Source of the DNA: a bacterium
Lineage (GTDB): Bacteria; Bacillota; Bacilli; Lactobacillales; Streptococcaceae
Direction: 5' to 3'
DNA: 64,000 nt
NCBI GenBank assembly: GCA_905221455.1
Contig: CAJNDF010000002.1
Span: 62,001-126,000 of the forward strand
The notes under the pieces: generated by a model
Told to the model about the DNA's origin: nothing
Databases searched by the model: none
Seen by the model: only the letters and a program-made list of their open reading frames with translations
Part shown: positions 52,394-64,000 of the stretch, in pieces
How positions within the stretch are numbered: position 1 is the first letter of the stretch
Layout of the letters: each line of letters begins with the position of its first letter
Made by a program: the position numbers and the translations under genes

Positions 52394-54844
52394 ATGAAAA
52401 CGATTGGTAATCGCTATGTTGTGGTGGATTTAGAGGCAACTAGCACAGGTAGTAAGGCTAAAATTATCCAAGTGGGAATTGTTGTGATTGAGGATGGAAA
52501 AATCGTCGATCACTATACGACGGATGTCAATCCACATGAACCTTTGGATGCTCATATCAAAGAACTGACAGGATTGACAGACCAACGTCTGGCGCAAGCA
52601 CCTGATTTTTCGCAAGTTGCCAGAAAAATTTTTGACTTGGTAGAGGATGGGATTTTTGTAGCCCATAATGTTCAGTTTGATGCCAATCTCTTGGCGGAAA
52701 ATTTATTTTTTGAAGGCTATGAACTAAGAAATCCTCGTGTTGACACGGTCGAATTGGCCCAAGTCTTTTTCCCAGAACTGGAAAAATATAGTTTGCCGAT
52801 TTTGTGTCGAGAATTAGGAATTCCTCTAAAACACGCCCACACAGCTCTTTCAGATGCCCAAGCTACTGCGGAATTACTTCTATTTTTACGAGAAAAGATG
52901 GCCCAACTTCCTAAAGGGCTCTTGGAACGCTTGCTGGAAATGGCAGACGCTCTCTTATATGAGTCCTACCTGGTTATTGAAGAAATTTATAGAAATCAAT
53001 CTATCCTGATTTCTCCAGACTTGGTAGAAGTTCAAGGACTATATTTCAAGAAAACTGCAGCTCCCAATGAGCCACGAAAATTATCTCAAGATTTTTCTAA
53101 GAATATTTCTCTGTTGAACCTTGAAGTGAGGGAGGAGCAAGAACGTTTTGCTAAAGAGGTCGGTTTGCTATTGAAGGATGAGCCTGTATCATTAATTCAA
53201 GCGCCGACTGGGATTGGGAAAACTTATGGCTATCTCTTACCGGCTTTGTCCCAAATAGAAAATCGTCAAATTGTCCTTAGTGTTCCGACAAAGATTCTTC
53301 AAAATCAAATCATGGAAGAAGAAGGTAAATGTCTCAAGGAAGTGTTCCATACAGATATTCATTCTTTAAAGGGGCCACAAAATTACCTGAAGTTGGATGC
53401 CTTTTATCGTTCCTTGCAGGAAAATGATGAAAATCGCTTATTTAGACGCTTTAAAATGCAACTCTTGGTTTGGCTGACAGAGACAGAAACCGGGGATTTG
53501 GATGAAATTGGGCAACTCTACCGTTACCAACATTTTCTAAGAGACCTTCGTCATGATGGGAGTTTATCATCCAAGAGCTTATTTGTGACGGAAGATTTCT
53601 GGAAACGAAGTCAAGAAAGGGCACAAGCCTGTAAGCTTTTAGTGACCAATCATGCCTATCTTGTAACCAGACTTGAAGATAATCCTGAATTTGTCAGCGA
53701 CCGTTTACTGATTATTGATGAAGTCCAAAAAGTTTTGTTGGCTCTAGAAAATCTGCTTCAAGAGACCCACGATATCCAGTCTATTATTGATTTAGTTGAT
53801 AAGGCTTTAGTAGGAGAAGAAAATAGGATTCAACAACGAATATTAGAAAGTATTCGCTTTGAGTGTCTCTACTTGATAGAACAATTTCAGTCTGGAAAAT
53901 CTAGGAAAAATATCTTAGATTCTTTTGCTAATCTCCACCAGTATTTTTCAGAATTAGAGGTAGAAGGCTTTGAGGAACTGGTTCGCTATTTTACGGCTGA
54001 AGGTGATTACTGGCTTGAAGCCACTGAAACGAGTCAGAAGAAAATTCAGATTTCTTCTACAAAATCAGGCCGTATTCTTCTATCTTCTTTAGTGCCTGAT
54101 TCATGTCAAGTCTTGGGAGTGTCGGCTACTCTTGAGATTAGCCAGAGGGTTTCTTTGGCAGACCTTTTAGGTTATCCCGAAGCCAAATTTGTTAAGATTG
54201 AAGCTGGCAAAAAACAGGATCAAGAAGTGATCTTGGTCAAAGATTTTCCCCTGGTAACAGAAACCTCCTTAGAAGTTTATGCCCAAGAGGTGGCTGATTT
54301 ACTGATGGATGTTCAAGTTTTCCAACAACCGATTTTGGTTCTCTTTACTGCCAAAGACATGCTTCTAGCAGTATCGGATTTACTTCCAGTTAGCCATCTG
54401 GCCCAGTATAAAAATGGGGATGTTCATCAACTGAAGAAACGTTTTGAAAAAGGTGAACAACAAATCCTGCTTGGTGCAGCAAGTTTCTGGGAGGGAGTTG
54501 ATTTTTCAAGTCATCCTTTTGTAATTCAAGTTGTACCAAGACTTCCTTTCCAAAATCCCCAAGAGCCCTTGACGAAAAAGATCAATCAGGAACTAATTCA
54601 AGAAGGGAAAAATGCTTTTTATGATTATCAATTGCCGATGGCTATTATTCGTTTAAAACAGGCTTTGGGAAGAAGTATGAGACGTGAACACCAACGTTCT
54701 TTAACCCTCATTCTGGATAGAAGAATTGTCGGAAAACGATACGGCAAGCAAATAGTGACTTCTCTAGCAAAAGAAGCGAGCATTACAACGATCGCTCAAT
54801 CTGCAGTTAATGAGACTATTGATAGATTTTTAAGTGAACTTTGA
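52394..54844 (+). CDS. dinG: DnaQ-type exonuclease / DinG-type helicase fusion
   Basis: 816 residues. Residues 1-165 form a DEDD exonuclease (VVDLEATSTG near 10 and AHTALSDAQATAELL near 148). From about 250 comes an XPD/DinG-like helicase with Walker A QAPTGIGKT, a DEVQ box in LLIIDEVQ, and the C-terminal GAASFWEGVDF and LKQALGRSMRR motifs. No four-cysteine iron-sulphur site is apparent, as in other Firmicute DinG. Probably a DNA repair enzyme. No ribosome site; leaderless. Confidence 0.9.
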   Translation: MKTIGNRYVVVDLEATSTGSKAKIIQVGIVVIEDGKIVDHYTTDVNPHEPLDAHIKELTGLTDQRLAQAPDFSQVARKIFDLVEDGIFVAHNVQFDANLLAENLFFEGYELRNPRVDTVELAQVFFPELEKYSLPILCRELGIPLKHAHTALSDAQATAELLLFLREKMAQLPKGLLERLLEMADALLYESYLVIEEIYRNQSILISPDLVEVQGLYFKKTAAPNEPRKLSQDFSKNISLLNLEVREEQERFAKEVGLLLKDEPVSLIQAPTGIGKTYGYLLPALSQIENRQIVLSVPTKILQNQIMEEEGKCLKEVFHTDIHSLKGPQNYLKLDAFYRSLQENDENRLFRRFKMQLLVWLTETETGDLDEIGQLYRYQHFLRDLRHDGSLSSKSLFVTEDFWKRSQERAQACKLLVTNHAYLVTRLEDNPEFVSDRLLIIDEVQKVLLALENLLQETHDIQSIIDLVDKALVGEENRIQQRILESIRFECLYLIEQFQSGKSRKNILDSFANLHQYFSELEVEGFEELVRYFTAEGDYWLEATETSQKKIQISSTKSGRILLSSLVPDSCQVLGVSATLEISQRVSLADLLGYPEAKFVKIEAGKKQDQEVILVKDFPLVTETSLEVYAQEVADLLMDVQVFQQPILVLFTAKDMLLAVSDLLPVSHLAQYKNGDVHQLKKRFEKGEQQILLGAASFWEGVDFSSHPFVIQVVPRLPFQNPQEPLTKKINQELIQEGKNAFYDYQLPMAIIRLKQALGRSMRREHQRSLTLILDRRIVGKRYGKQIVTSLAKEASITTIAQSAVNETIDRFLSEL

Positions 54845-54880
54845 TAAATAGTATTGTATGAAAGTATAAGGTTAGTGTAT

Positions 54881-56104
54881 ATGAAACGTTCTCTCGACTC
54901 TAGAGTCGATTATAGTTTGCTATTGCCAGTATTTTTTCTACTGGTTATTGGCGTGGTGGCTATTTATATAGCTGTTAGTCATGATTATCCAAACAATATT
55001 CTGCCCATTTTAGGGCAGCAGGTCGCCTGGATTGCCTTGGGGCTTGTGATTGGTTTTATCGTCATGCTCTTTAATACAGAATTTCTTTGGAAAGTGACCC
55101 CCTTTCTGTATATTTTAGGCTTGGGACTCATGGTCTTGCCAATTGTCTTTTATAATCCAAGCTTAGTTGCATCAACGGGTGCCAAAAACTGGGTATCGGT
55201 AAATGGTGTTACCTTGTTCCAGCCGTCAGAATTTATGAAGATATCCTATATCCTCATGTTGGCTCGTGTCATTGTCCAGTTTACCAAAAAACATAAGGAA
55301 TGGAGACGCACAGTTCCGCTGGACTTCTTATTGATTTTCTGGATGATTCTCTTTACCATTCCAGTCCTAGTTCTTTTGGCACTTCAAAGTGACTTGGGGA
55401 CGGCTTTGGTTTTTGTAGCCATTTTCTCAGGAATTGTTTTATTATCAGGGGTTTCTTGGAAAATTATTATTCCAGTATTTGTGACTGCGGTAACAGGAAT
55501 TGCTGGTTTTCTAGCCATTTTTATCAGCAAGGATGGTCGTGCTTTTCTCCATCAACTGGGGATGCCGACCTACCAAATCAATCGTATCTTGGCTTGGCTT
55601 AATCCATTTGACTTTGCTCAAACAACCACTTACCAACAGGCTCAAGGACAAATTGCTATTGGGAGCGGTGGCTTATTTGGTCAAGGGTTTAATGCTTCGA
55701 ATCTGCTTATTCCAGTTCGAGAGTCGGATATGATTTTCACGGTTATCGCAGAAGATTTTGGCTTTATTGGCTCAGTCCTTGTTATTGCTCTTTATCTCAT
55801 GCTCATTTACCGTATGTTGAAGATTACTCTCAAATCAAATAACCAGTTCTATACCTATATTTCCACAGGTTTGATTATGATGTTGCTCTTCCACATCTTT
55901 GAAAATATCGGTGCTGTGACGGGCTTGCTTCCTTTGACTGGGATTCCCTTGCCGTTTATTTCGCAAGGAGGATCGGCTATTATCAGTAACTTGATCGGTG
56001 TTGGCTTGCTTTTATCGATGAGTTACCAGACCAATCTAGCTGAAGAAAAGAGTGGAAAAGTCCGATTCAAGCGGAAAAAGGTTGTATTAAAACGAATCAA
56101 ATAA
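54881..56104 (+). CDS. rodA: SEDS peptidoglycan glycosyltransferase RodA
   Basis: 407 residues from ATG 54881; about ten hydrophobic spans. SEDS motifs include the NWVSVNGVTLFQPSEFMKIS stretch near 97, the catalytic Asp region of the large loop near 250 (LAWLNPF), and GIPLPFISQGGS near 355. It polymerises glycan strands for peripheral wall growth with a class B PBP. The preference for RodA over FtsW rests on length and neighbours. The ribosome site is weak. Confidence 0.85.
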   Translation: MKRSLDSRVDYSLLLPVFFLLVIGVVAIYIAVSHDYPNNILPILGQQVAWIALGLVIGFIVMLFNTEFLWKVTPFLYILGLGLMVLPIVFYNPSLVASTGAKNWVSVNGVTLFQPSEFMKISYILMLARVIVQFTKKHKEWRRTVPLDFLLIFWMILFTIPVLVLLALQSDLGTALVFVAIFSGIVLLSGVSWKIIIPVFVTAVTGIAGFLAIFISKDGRAFLHQLGMPTYQINRILAWLNPFDFAQTTTYQQAQGQIAIGSGGLFGQGFNASNLLIPVRESDMIFTVIAEDFGFIGSVLVIALYLMLIYRMLKITLKSNNQFYTYISTGLIMMLLFHIFENIGAVTGLLPLTGIPLPFISQGGSAIISNLIGVGLLLSMSYQTNLAEEKSGKVRFKRKKVVLKRIK

Positions 56105-56114
56105 GGAGAAAATC

Positions 56115-56669
56115 ATGGTAAAAGTAGCAGTTATGTTGGCTCAAGGTTTTGAAGAAATTGAAGCTTTGACAGTTGTAGATGTTTTGCGTCGTGCAAATAT
56201 CACTTGTGATATGGTTGGTTTTGAAGAGCAAGTGACAGGTTCGCACGCAATCCAAGTCAGAGCAGATCGTGTCTTTGATGGTAATTTATCAGATTATGAC
56301 ATGATTGTCCTTCCTGGAGGGATGCCTGGTTCTGCACATTTGCGTGACAATCAGGCCTTGATTCAAGAATTGAAAAACTTCGATAAAGAGGTCAAAAAAA
56401 TAGCAGCCATTTGTGCAGCGCCAATTGCCCTCAATCAAGCTGGAGTATTGAAAAACAAGAAGTTTACTTGTTATGACGGTGTTCAAGAGCAAATCCTTGA
56501 TGGTCAATACGTCAAGGAAACAGTAGTGGTAGATGGACATTTGACAACCAGTCGAGGTCCCTCGACAGCCCTTGCCTTTGCCTACGAGTTGGTGGAGCAA
56601 TTAGGCGGAGATGCAGAGAGTTTACGAACTGGAATGCTCTATCGAGATGTCTTTGGTGAAAATCAATAA
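56115..56669 (+). CDS. DJ-1/PfpI-family protein
   Basis: 184 residues. MVKVAVMLAQGFEEIEALT with the conserved Glu at about 15-16, and the nucleophilic Cys in AAICAAPIAL near 97, as in DJ-1/YajL. Probably a glyoxalase-like or deglycase/chaperone protein in the cytosol. AAGGAGAA precedes the ATG, 10 bp after rodA. Confidence 0.88.
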   Translation: MVKVAVMLAQGFEEIEALTVVDVLRRANITCDMVGFEEQVTGSHAIQVRADRVFDGNLSDYDMIVLPGGMPGSAHLRDNQALIQELKNFDKEVKKIAAICAAPIALNQAGVLKNKKFTCYDGVQEQILDGQYVKETVVVDGHLTTSRGPSTALAFAYELVEQLGGDAESLRTGMLYRDVFGENQ

Positions 56670-56697
56670 AACGGGAGTTAACTTCTCGTTTTTTTAC
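56669..56697 (+). terminator. Terminator after the DJ-1-like gene
   Basis: AACGGGAG, loop TTAA, CTTCTCGTT with G-U pairs, then T run. Confidence 0.8.
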
Positions 56698-56737
56698 GTG
56701 GAAACTCAGGGAAATCATCGCTTTTTTAACGAAAAAA

Positions 56738-56746
56738 TGGTATAAT
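56738..56746 (+). promoter_or_regulatory. Extended -10 promoter of the HAD gene (leaderless)
   Basis: TGGTATAAT at 56738-56746. Expected start of transcription near 56753, directly before the ATG at 56754. Confidence 0.7.
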
Positions 56747-56753
56747 GAAAGCT

Positions 56754-59278
<2,525 letters not shown>

Positions 59279-59315
59279 AAAATCGGGAGAAGTAGTTCCC
59301 TTGGTCTAAAAAATA

Positions 59316-59324
59316 TGATATAAT
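59316..59324 (+). promoter_or_regulatory. Extended -10 promoter of ezrA
   Basis: TGATATAAT at 59316-59324. Confidence 0.7.
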
Positions 59325-59359
59325 CATTACGATTGTTTCAAGTTAAAAAGGAGTTTAAT

Positions 59360-61087
59360 ATGTCTGGTAGTCTAGTAGTATATCTTATAATTGCAATTGC
59401 AGTTATATTGCTGATTTCATATGCTATAGCAATTTATGTACGGAAACGCAATGAAAGTAAATTAGCAATTTTAGAAGAGAAAAAAGAAGAGCTGTACAAT
59501 CTTCCAGTTAATGATGAAGTTGAAGCTGTAAAAAATATGCACTTGATTGGACAAAGTCAGGTGACTTTCCGTGAATGGAACCAAAAATGGGTTGACCTAT
59601 CTCTTAACTCTTTTGCCGATATCGAAAATAATCTTTTCGAGGCAGAAGGTTATAACAACTCATTCCGTTTTTTCAAGGCCAGTCATCAAATTGATCAAAT
59701 CGAGAGCCAAATTACTTTGATTGAAGAAGATATTGCAGCAATTCGCAATGCTTTGGCAGATTTGGAGAAACAAGAGTCTAAAAATAGTGGACGTGTTCTT
59801 CATACCTTGGACTTGTTTGAAGAGTTGCAACACCGAGTTGCTGATCATTCTGAAGAATATGGACAAGGTTTGTCTGAAATCGAAAAACAATTGGAAAATA
59901 TCCAATCAGAGTTTTCTCAGTTTGTAACTTTAAACTCGTCTGGTGACCCAGTAGAAGCTGCTGTGATTTTGGATAATGCTGAAAATCATATCTTGGCTTT
60001 GACACATATTGTTGATCGTATACCAGCAGTTGTAACAACATTATCTAAAGAGCTACCTGATCAGCTGGAAGATTTAGAAGATGGCTACCGTAAGCTTTTA
60101 GATGCTAATTATCATTTTGCTGAAACGGATATCGAAGCGCGTTTCCAATTGCTTCATGAAGCTCTCAAGAAAAATCATGAGAATATTGCGCAACTAGAAT
60201 TGGATAATGCCGAGTACGAAAATACTCAAATCCAAGAAGAGATTAATGCACTTTACGATATCTTTACAAGAGAAATTGCGGCACAGAAAGTGGTAGAAGG
60301 TTTAGTAGCAACACTTCCTACTTATCTGCAGCACATGAAGGAAAATAATGCTTTATTGATAGAAGATATTGAGCGTTTGAGTAAGAACTATTTACTTTCT
60401 GAGTCAGATGCAAGTCATGTTCGTCGTTTACAGGGTGAATTAGAAAACTTTGAGACTGCTATTGTTGAGGCAACTTCAAATCAAGATGAACCAACTCAAG
60501 CTTATTCAATTCTTGAAGAAAATCTTGAATCTTTACAGGAAAATCTTAAAGAGATTGAAGATGAACAGATTTCAGTTAGTGAACGTCTTGCACGAATTGA
60601 GAAAGATGATATCAATGCACGTCAAAAGGCAAATGTATATGTTAATCGTCTCCATACAATCAAGAGATATATGGAAAAACGGAACCTACCTGGTATTCCC
60701 CAAACTTTCTTGAAGTTATTTTTTACAGCAAGTAATAATACGGAAGATTTAATGGCTGAATTAGAACAAAAATTGGTCAATATAGAGTCAGTTAACCGTA
60801 TTTTGGAAATTGCAACGAATGATATGGAAGCTTTAGAAACGGAAACTTATAATATTGTTCAGTATGCAACCTTGACAGAACAACTCTTACAATATTCTAA
60901 CCGTTACCGCTCATTTGATGAGCGCATTCAAGAAGCCTTTAATGAAGCTTTGGACATTTTTGAGAAAGAATTTGATTATCACGCTTCATTTGACAAGATT
61001 TCTCAAGCATTGGAAGTGGCAGAACCTGGTGTAACCAACCGTTTTGTTACTTCATATGAAAAAACACGTGAGACAATTCGTTTCTAA
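59360..61087 (+). CDS. ezrA: Septation ring formation regulator EzrA
   Basis: 575 residues from ATG 59360 behind AAAGGAG. One N-terminal membrane span (about 5-25) and a long cytosolic set of spectrin-like coiled coils. EzrA binds FtsZ and links it to the division machinery; it is essential in pneumococci. Monocistronic after gyrB, with its own promoter and terminator. Confidence 0.95.
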   Translation: MSGSLVVYLIIAIAVILLISYAIAIYVRKRNESKLAILEEKKEELYNLPVNDEVEAVKNMHLIGQSQVTFREWNQKWVDLSLNSFADIENNLFEAEGYNNSFRFFKASHQIDQIESQITLIEEDIAAIRNALADLEKQESKNSGRVLHTLDLFEELQHRVADHSEEYGQGLSEIEKQLENIQSEFSQFVTLNSSGDPVEAAVILDNAENHILALTHIVDRIPAVVTTLSKELPDQLEDLEDGYRKLLDANYHFAETDIEARFQLLHEALKKNHENIAQLELDNAEYENTQIQEEINALYDIFTREIAAQKVVEGLVATLPTYLQHMKENNALLIEDIERLSKNYLLSESDASHVRRLQGELENFETAIVEATSNQDEPTQAYSILEENLESLQENLKEIEDEQISVSERLARIEKDDINARQKANVYVNRLHTIKRYMEKRNLPGIPQTFLKLFFTASNNTEDLMAELEQKLVNIESVNRILEIATNDMEALETETYNIVQYATLTEQLLQYSNRYRSFDERIQEAFNEALDIFEKEFDYHASFDKISQALEVAEPGVTNRFVTSYEKTRETIRF

Positions 61088-61093
61088 AATAAT

Positions 61094-61136
61094 AAAAAGA
61101 TTTGATTTTGTGAGAAGCAGAACCAAATCTTTTTTA
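61094..61136 (+). terminator. Terminator of ezrA
   Basis: AAAAAGATTTG (61094-61104) pairs with CAAATCTTTTT (61124-61134), followed by T. Confidence 0.88.
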
Positions 61137-61182
61137 TTATTTGTCTATAAAATCTTGTATGATAAGATCTCAAGATAAAAAA

Positions 61183-61256
61183 TTGGAGAGGATTTAAAAA
61201 GCAAGTCAGAACCTATGTTTGGTCTATAAGGTTCAATAGCTTTCTAATCTCTCCAA
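61183..61256 (-). terminator. Long nested hairpin, probable terminator of the DUF1827 gene
   Basis: TTGGAGA-G-GATT pairs with AATC-TCTCCAA; inside it AAAGC pairs with GCTTT, and GAACCTAT with ATAAGGTTC (one bulge). On the minus strand the stem is followed by TTTTTTA. Confidence 0.65.
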
Positions 61257-61260
61257 AATT

Positions 61261-61560
61261 TTATTTGATTGGAATCGAAATCCCAATTAATTTTTCTGAG
61301 TAGAGTGTTTTGATATTGGCCTCATCAATAGAGTCCTTATCAATTTTACGTTTCAAGAAAAATTCTTGGATGGCTTCGATTTCGGTTTCGCGAATAGCAC
61401 GGTGTTTATTTGAAATGAGGATTTCATAGTGAAGCGGAGCTTGGGTAAAAATAACATCAGTATTTCCAGCAGAATAGACCTCAACAAGGGTTGCATCTGT
61501 ACTTTCTAGCTGGCTTTTTACAAGTTGCGAGTGTGAGTTTGTCGTATTGATAAGCTTCAT
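61261..61560 (-). CDS. DUF1827-family protein
   Basis: 99 residues, small alpha/beta cytosolic protein (MKLINTTNSHSQLVKSQLES; HYEILISNKHRAIRETEIEA). Conserved in streptococci and lactococci, near the ClpE gene here. AGGAAA-type site before the ATG. Function unknown. Confidence 0.8.
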   Translation of the reverse strand: MKLINTTNSHSQLVKSQLESTDATLVEVYSAGNTDVIFTQAPLHYEILISNKHRAIRETEIEAIQEFFLKRKIDKDSIDEANIKTLYSEKLIGISIPIK

Positions 61561-61619
61561 AACATTTCCTCCGATTTTCTAATTCTATTATAGCACTTTT
61601 TAAATAAAGTAGCTTGATT

Positions 61620-61771
61620 TATACTCAATGAAAATCAAAGAGCAAACTAGGAAGCTAGCCGCAGGTTGTTCAAAACACAGTTTTGAGGTTGTAGATAAGA
61701 CTGACGAAGTCAGTGACCATATCTACGGTAAGGCGACGCTGGCGTGGTTTGAAGAGATTTTCGAAGAGTAT
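61620..61771. repeat. BOX element (A-B-C)
   Basis: boxA 61620-61668, one boxB at 61669-61713, boxC 61714-61771. The boxC end abuts the stop codon of the minus-strand NUDIX gene. Confidence 0.92.
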
Positions 61772-62223
61772 TAGTCAATCTTATGCTGTTTTTTCCAAGA
61801 TTGGATGGCCCATTTATGGCTACCACGTTTGAGATTTTCAATAGCCTTGTCAATAGGGAACCAGGCAATATGATTAAAGTCTTCTAATGGTTTTTGAACT
61901 TCCTTGAAAGAAGTCGCTTCATAGAGGTAAGCAGGATTGTAGTAGTAGGTGTCACGGTGACGAGAGTAGAAATATTCGTCAGCTTGTCCGTAATAGGTAC
62001 CAATTTCAGCAGTGAATCCAAGCTCTTCAATCAATTCACGTTTTAGGGCTTCCTGATGATTTTCACCTGCTTCAATTTCGCCACCTGGTAAGAACCAAGC
62101 GCCATTAGGCGCTTGAACAAGAACAATTTGTTTTTGTTCAGCGTCAGGGATAACTGCATACACTCCATAGCGTGCAACATAGTCTGTATTCGCTTTTTTT
62201 TCTCCAAAAGTTGGGTTTGCCAT
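61771..62223 (-). CDS. NUDIX hydrolase
   Basis: 150 residues from ATG 62223; the longer in-phase start at 62286 is upstream of the promoter. NUDIX box GGEIEAGENHQEALKRELIE near 47, continuing ELGF. It resembles the streptococcal MutT-like group near clpE. Substrate unknown. Confidence 0.88.
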   Translation of the reverse strand: MANPTFGEKKANTDYVARYGVYAVIPDAEQKQIVLVQAPNGAWFLPGGEIEAGENHQEALKRELIEELGFTAEIGTYYGQADEYFYSRHRDTYYYNPAYLYEATSFKEVQKPLEDFNHIAWFPIDKAIENLKRGSHKWAIQSWKKQHKID

Positions 62224-62257
62224 TGCATTTTCCTCATTATCTAGTATCGTTATTATT

Positions 62258-62286
62258 ATCATAATGGACAAAGGGCAAGCTGTCAA
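62258..62286 (-). promoter_or_regulatory. Promoter of the NUDIX gene
   Basis: Minus strand TTGACA (complement of 62281-62286), 17 bp, TATGAT (complement of 62258-62263). Confidence 0.75.
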
Positions 62287-62304
62287 GAAATTACAGTTAT
62301 TTTA

Positions 62305-62337
62305 GTAAAAAGAAGCAGAAAATTTTCATTTTCTACT
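62305..62337 (-). terminator. Terminator of clpE
   Basis: AGCAGAAAAT (62314-62323) and ATTTTCTACT (62328-62337) form the stem; CTTCTTTTTAC follows on the minus strand. Confidence 0.75.
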
Positions 62338-62352
62338 CCTTTTCTATAGGAT

Positions 62353-64000
62353 TTATTTTTCTGTTTCAGAAGTTTTCACTTCAGCTTTTTTGGCAGACTT
62401 AATTTGAATCTTGCCCTTGCTGGTCATAACTGCCTTGAGGTCTTTTTCGCTTGGATTTTCAAGGTAGTAGTCAGTGATAGCGTCCTCTATATAGTCTTGA
62501 ATAGTACGACGAAGTGGGCGTGCTCCCATTTTTGGATCATAACCGAGGTCAACCAATTTTTCCTTGACTTTATCTGTCACATCGAGATGGATATTGTTGC
62601 TAGAGAGGCGCTTGTTGACATCTGCTAGCATGAGTTCGACGATTTGAAGGAGATTATCCTTGCTGAGAGCTTTGAACTCAATGATGCCGTCAAAACGGTT
62701 CATAAATTCTGGGCTAAAGAAGTTACCGAGTTCACCAAGAACAGAGTTGGTACGTCCTTCGCGAGCTGCCCCGAAACCAACGCTGGCTTCGGCCTTACCT
62801 GTACCTGCATTTGAGGTCATGATAATAATGGCATCCTTGAAGCTAACGGTACGTCCTTGTCCATCTGTCAAACGACCATCGTCCAAGACTTGAAGGAACA
62901 TGTGCATAACATCAGGGTGAGCTTTTTCCACTTCATCGAGAAGGATGAGAGAATATGGATTGCGACGAACTTTTTCAGTTAATTGCCCAGCCTCATCATA
63001 GCCAACATAACCTGGAGGGGCACCGACTAATTTAGCCACGCTGTGTTTTTCCATGTATTCACTCATATCAAAGCGAATCATGCTGTTAGCAGAACCAAAG
63101 AGTTCGATGGCTAGTTGTTTGGAAAGTTCTGTCTTACCGACACCAGTTGGGCCAACAAAGAGGAAGCTTCCGATGGGGCGATTAGGAGTCCCAAGTCCAA
63201 CACGATTACGGCGAATAGCCTTAGCAATCTTATCGACAGCATCGTCTTGCCCAATAACATGAGACTTGAGATCATCGGCTAGATGGATGAGTTGAGATTG
63301 TTCTTTCTCTTTCAAATCACCAACAGGGATGTTGGTTTTCTGCTCAATAATGTGTTCAATGGTTTTCTCGCTGATGATAGGAGTATCTTGGTCTGTGACC
63401 TTTTTCTTTTGCATTTCCTTATACTTGGCAATCTGATCGCGGAAGTAGGCGGCCTTCTCAAAATCTTCCTCTCGTGTAGCTTGAGATTTGAGATTTTCAG
63501 CCTCAATCAAGCGTTGATCAATCACTTTAGGATCGACAAAATTCAAGGTCAGGTTCATCTTAGAGCCCGCTTCATCTAAGAGGTCAATGGCCTTGTCAGG
63601 CAAGAAGCGATCTTGGATATAGCGATTGGAAAGAGTTGCAGCTGCCTCAATTGCGGCATCGGTATATTGAACGTGATGGTAGTCTTCGTATTTCTTTTGA
63701 ATGCCTTTGAGGATAGTGATTGTTTCTTCCACCGTTGGTTCATCGACTTTAACAGGTTGCATACGACGCTCTAGGGCAGCATCTTTTTCAATGATACGGT
63801 ATTCATTGAGGGTAGTAGCACCGACCAATTGTAGTTCCCCACGAGCAAGGGCTGGCTTGAGGATATTTCCTGCATCCATATTGCCATCGCCCGCAGAACC
63901 CGCACCAACAATTTCATGGATTTCATCGATAAAGAGGATGATGTCCTCACGTTTGCGAATTTCTTCCATGAGTTTTTGCATGCGTTCTTCAAATTGTCCA
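62353..64000 (-). CDS. clpE: ATP-dependent Clp protease ATP-binding subunit ClpE (N-terminus cut by window)
   Basis: The last 549 or so residues of an HSP100 unfoldase that feeds ClpP; the frame is open through the right edge. Visible: the end of AAA module 1 ([13 protein letters not shown]alker B and the [11 protein letters not shown] sensor), a UVR domain ([20 protein letters not shown]) that is typical of ClpE/ClpC, and AAA module 2 with [19 protein letters not shown] and MTSNAGTG. The C-terminal D2 end carries [10 protein letters not shown]. The zinc-finger N-terminus of ClpE and its promoter are outside the window, so ClpE over ClpC rests on sequence style and streptococcal context. Confidence 0.9.
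   Translation of the reverse strand, partial: GQFEERMQKLMEEIRKREDIILFIDEIHEIVGAGSAGDGNMDAGNILKPALARGELQLVGATTLNEYRIIEKDAALERRMQPVKVDEPTVEETITILKGIQKKYEDYHHVQYTDAAIEAAATLSNRYIQDRFLPDKAIDLLDEAGSKMNLTLNFVDPKVIDQRLIEAENLKSQATREEDFEKAAYFRDQIAKYKEMQKKKVTDQDTPIISEKTIEHIIEQKTNIPVGDLKEKEQSQLIHLADDLKSHVIGQDDAVDKIAKAIRRNRVGLGTPNRPIGSFLFVGPTGVGKTELSKQLAIELFGSANSMIRFDMSEYMEKHSVAKLVGAPPGYVGYDEAGQLTEKVRRNPYSLILLDEVEKAHPDVMHMFLQVLDDGRLTDGQGRTVSFKDAIIIMTSNAGTGKAEASVGFGAAREGRTNSVLGELGNFFSPEFMNRFDGIIEFKALSKDNLLQIVELMLADVNKRLSSNNIHLDVTDKVKEKLVDLGYDPKMGARPLRRTIQDYIEDAITDYYLENPSEKDLKAVMTSKGKIQIKSAKKAEVKTSETEK

Overview
The window is chromosomal DNA from a low-GC streptococcus of the Mitis group (S. mitis / S. oralis / S. 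pneumoniae type). This rests on three BOX repeats, the ciaRH two-component system, an slrA-like lipoprotein rotamase, the gyrB-ezrA and rodA genes, extended -10 promoters (TGnTATAAT) in front of many genes, and streptococcal protein sequences throughout. I cannot fix the species from sequence alone.

Layout. 1-10.65 kb is core genome: an ABC exporter half (cut by the left edge), an amidohydrolase, the ribosomal stalk operon rplJ-rplL with its L10-type leader, an oxidoreductase plus its TetR regulator, gdhA (minus strand), pyrD, holA and sodA. 10.65-22.44 kb is an integrated mobile island of about 11.8 kb inserted between sodA and a yutD-like gene. 22.4-64 kb is core genome again: yutD-like, rlmN, a VanZ-like gene, an ABC-F ATPase, slrA, rpsP-khpA-mazG-like, rimM-trmD, bioY, gor, a MacAB-like efflux operon, metG, a PadR operon, an aldo/keto reductase and a run of small metabolic genes that includes a DUF2829/Tad2-like protein, pepN, ciaRH, a U32 family gene, a DnaQ-DinG type helicase, rodA, a DJ-1/PfpI protein, a HAD hydrolase, gyrB, ezrA, a DUF1827 protein, a NUDIX protein and clpE (cut by the right edge).

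The island looks like a phage-inducible chromosomal island (phage satellite). A leftward arm carries a tyrosine integrase, a HEPN-domain (DUF3644-type) gene and a CI-like repressor. A rightward arm starts at a divergent promoter and carries a Cro-like regulator, a run of small genes, an excisionase-like HTH protein, a VapE-type replication ATPase, an iteron-rich origin, a terminase small subunit and two late-regulator-like proteins. No capsid, portal, large terminase, tail or lysis genes are present, so it would need a helper phage. 16-bp core repeats (one mismatch) bound it, and arm-type AACTTTTTAAG repeats lie just inside.

The most interesting part is the accessory slot between the integrase and the repressor. 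A HEPN protein with an intact R-x4-H motif faces, tail to tail, a compact transcription unit of about 90 nt that has its own strong promoter, a closing 8-bp stem and a terminator, and no credible ORF. I read this as a candidate protein plus non-coding RNA defence or toxin-antitoxin unit. Other points of interest are the chromosomal Tad2-like gene, a probable second small RNA at the right end of the island, three probable leaderless mRNAs, and a duplicated terminator-promoter cassette around the aldo/keto reductase.
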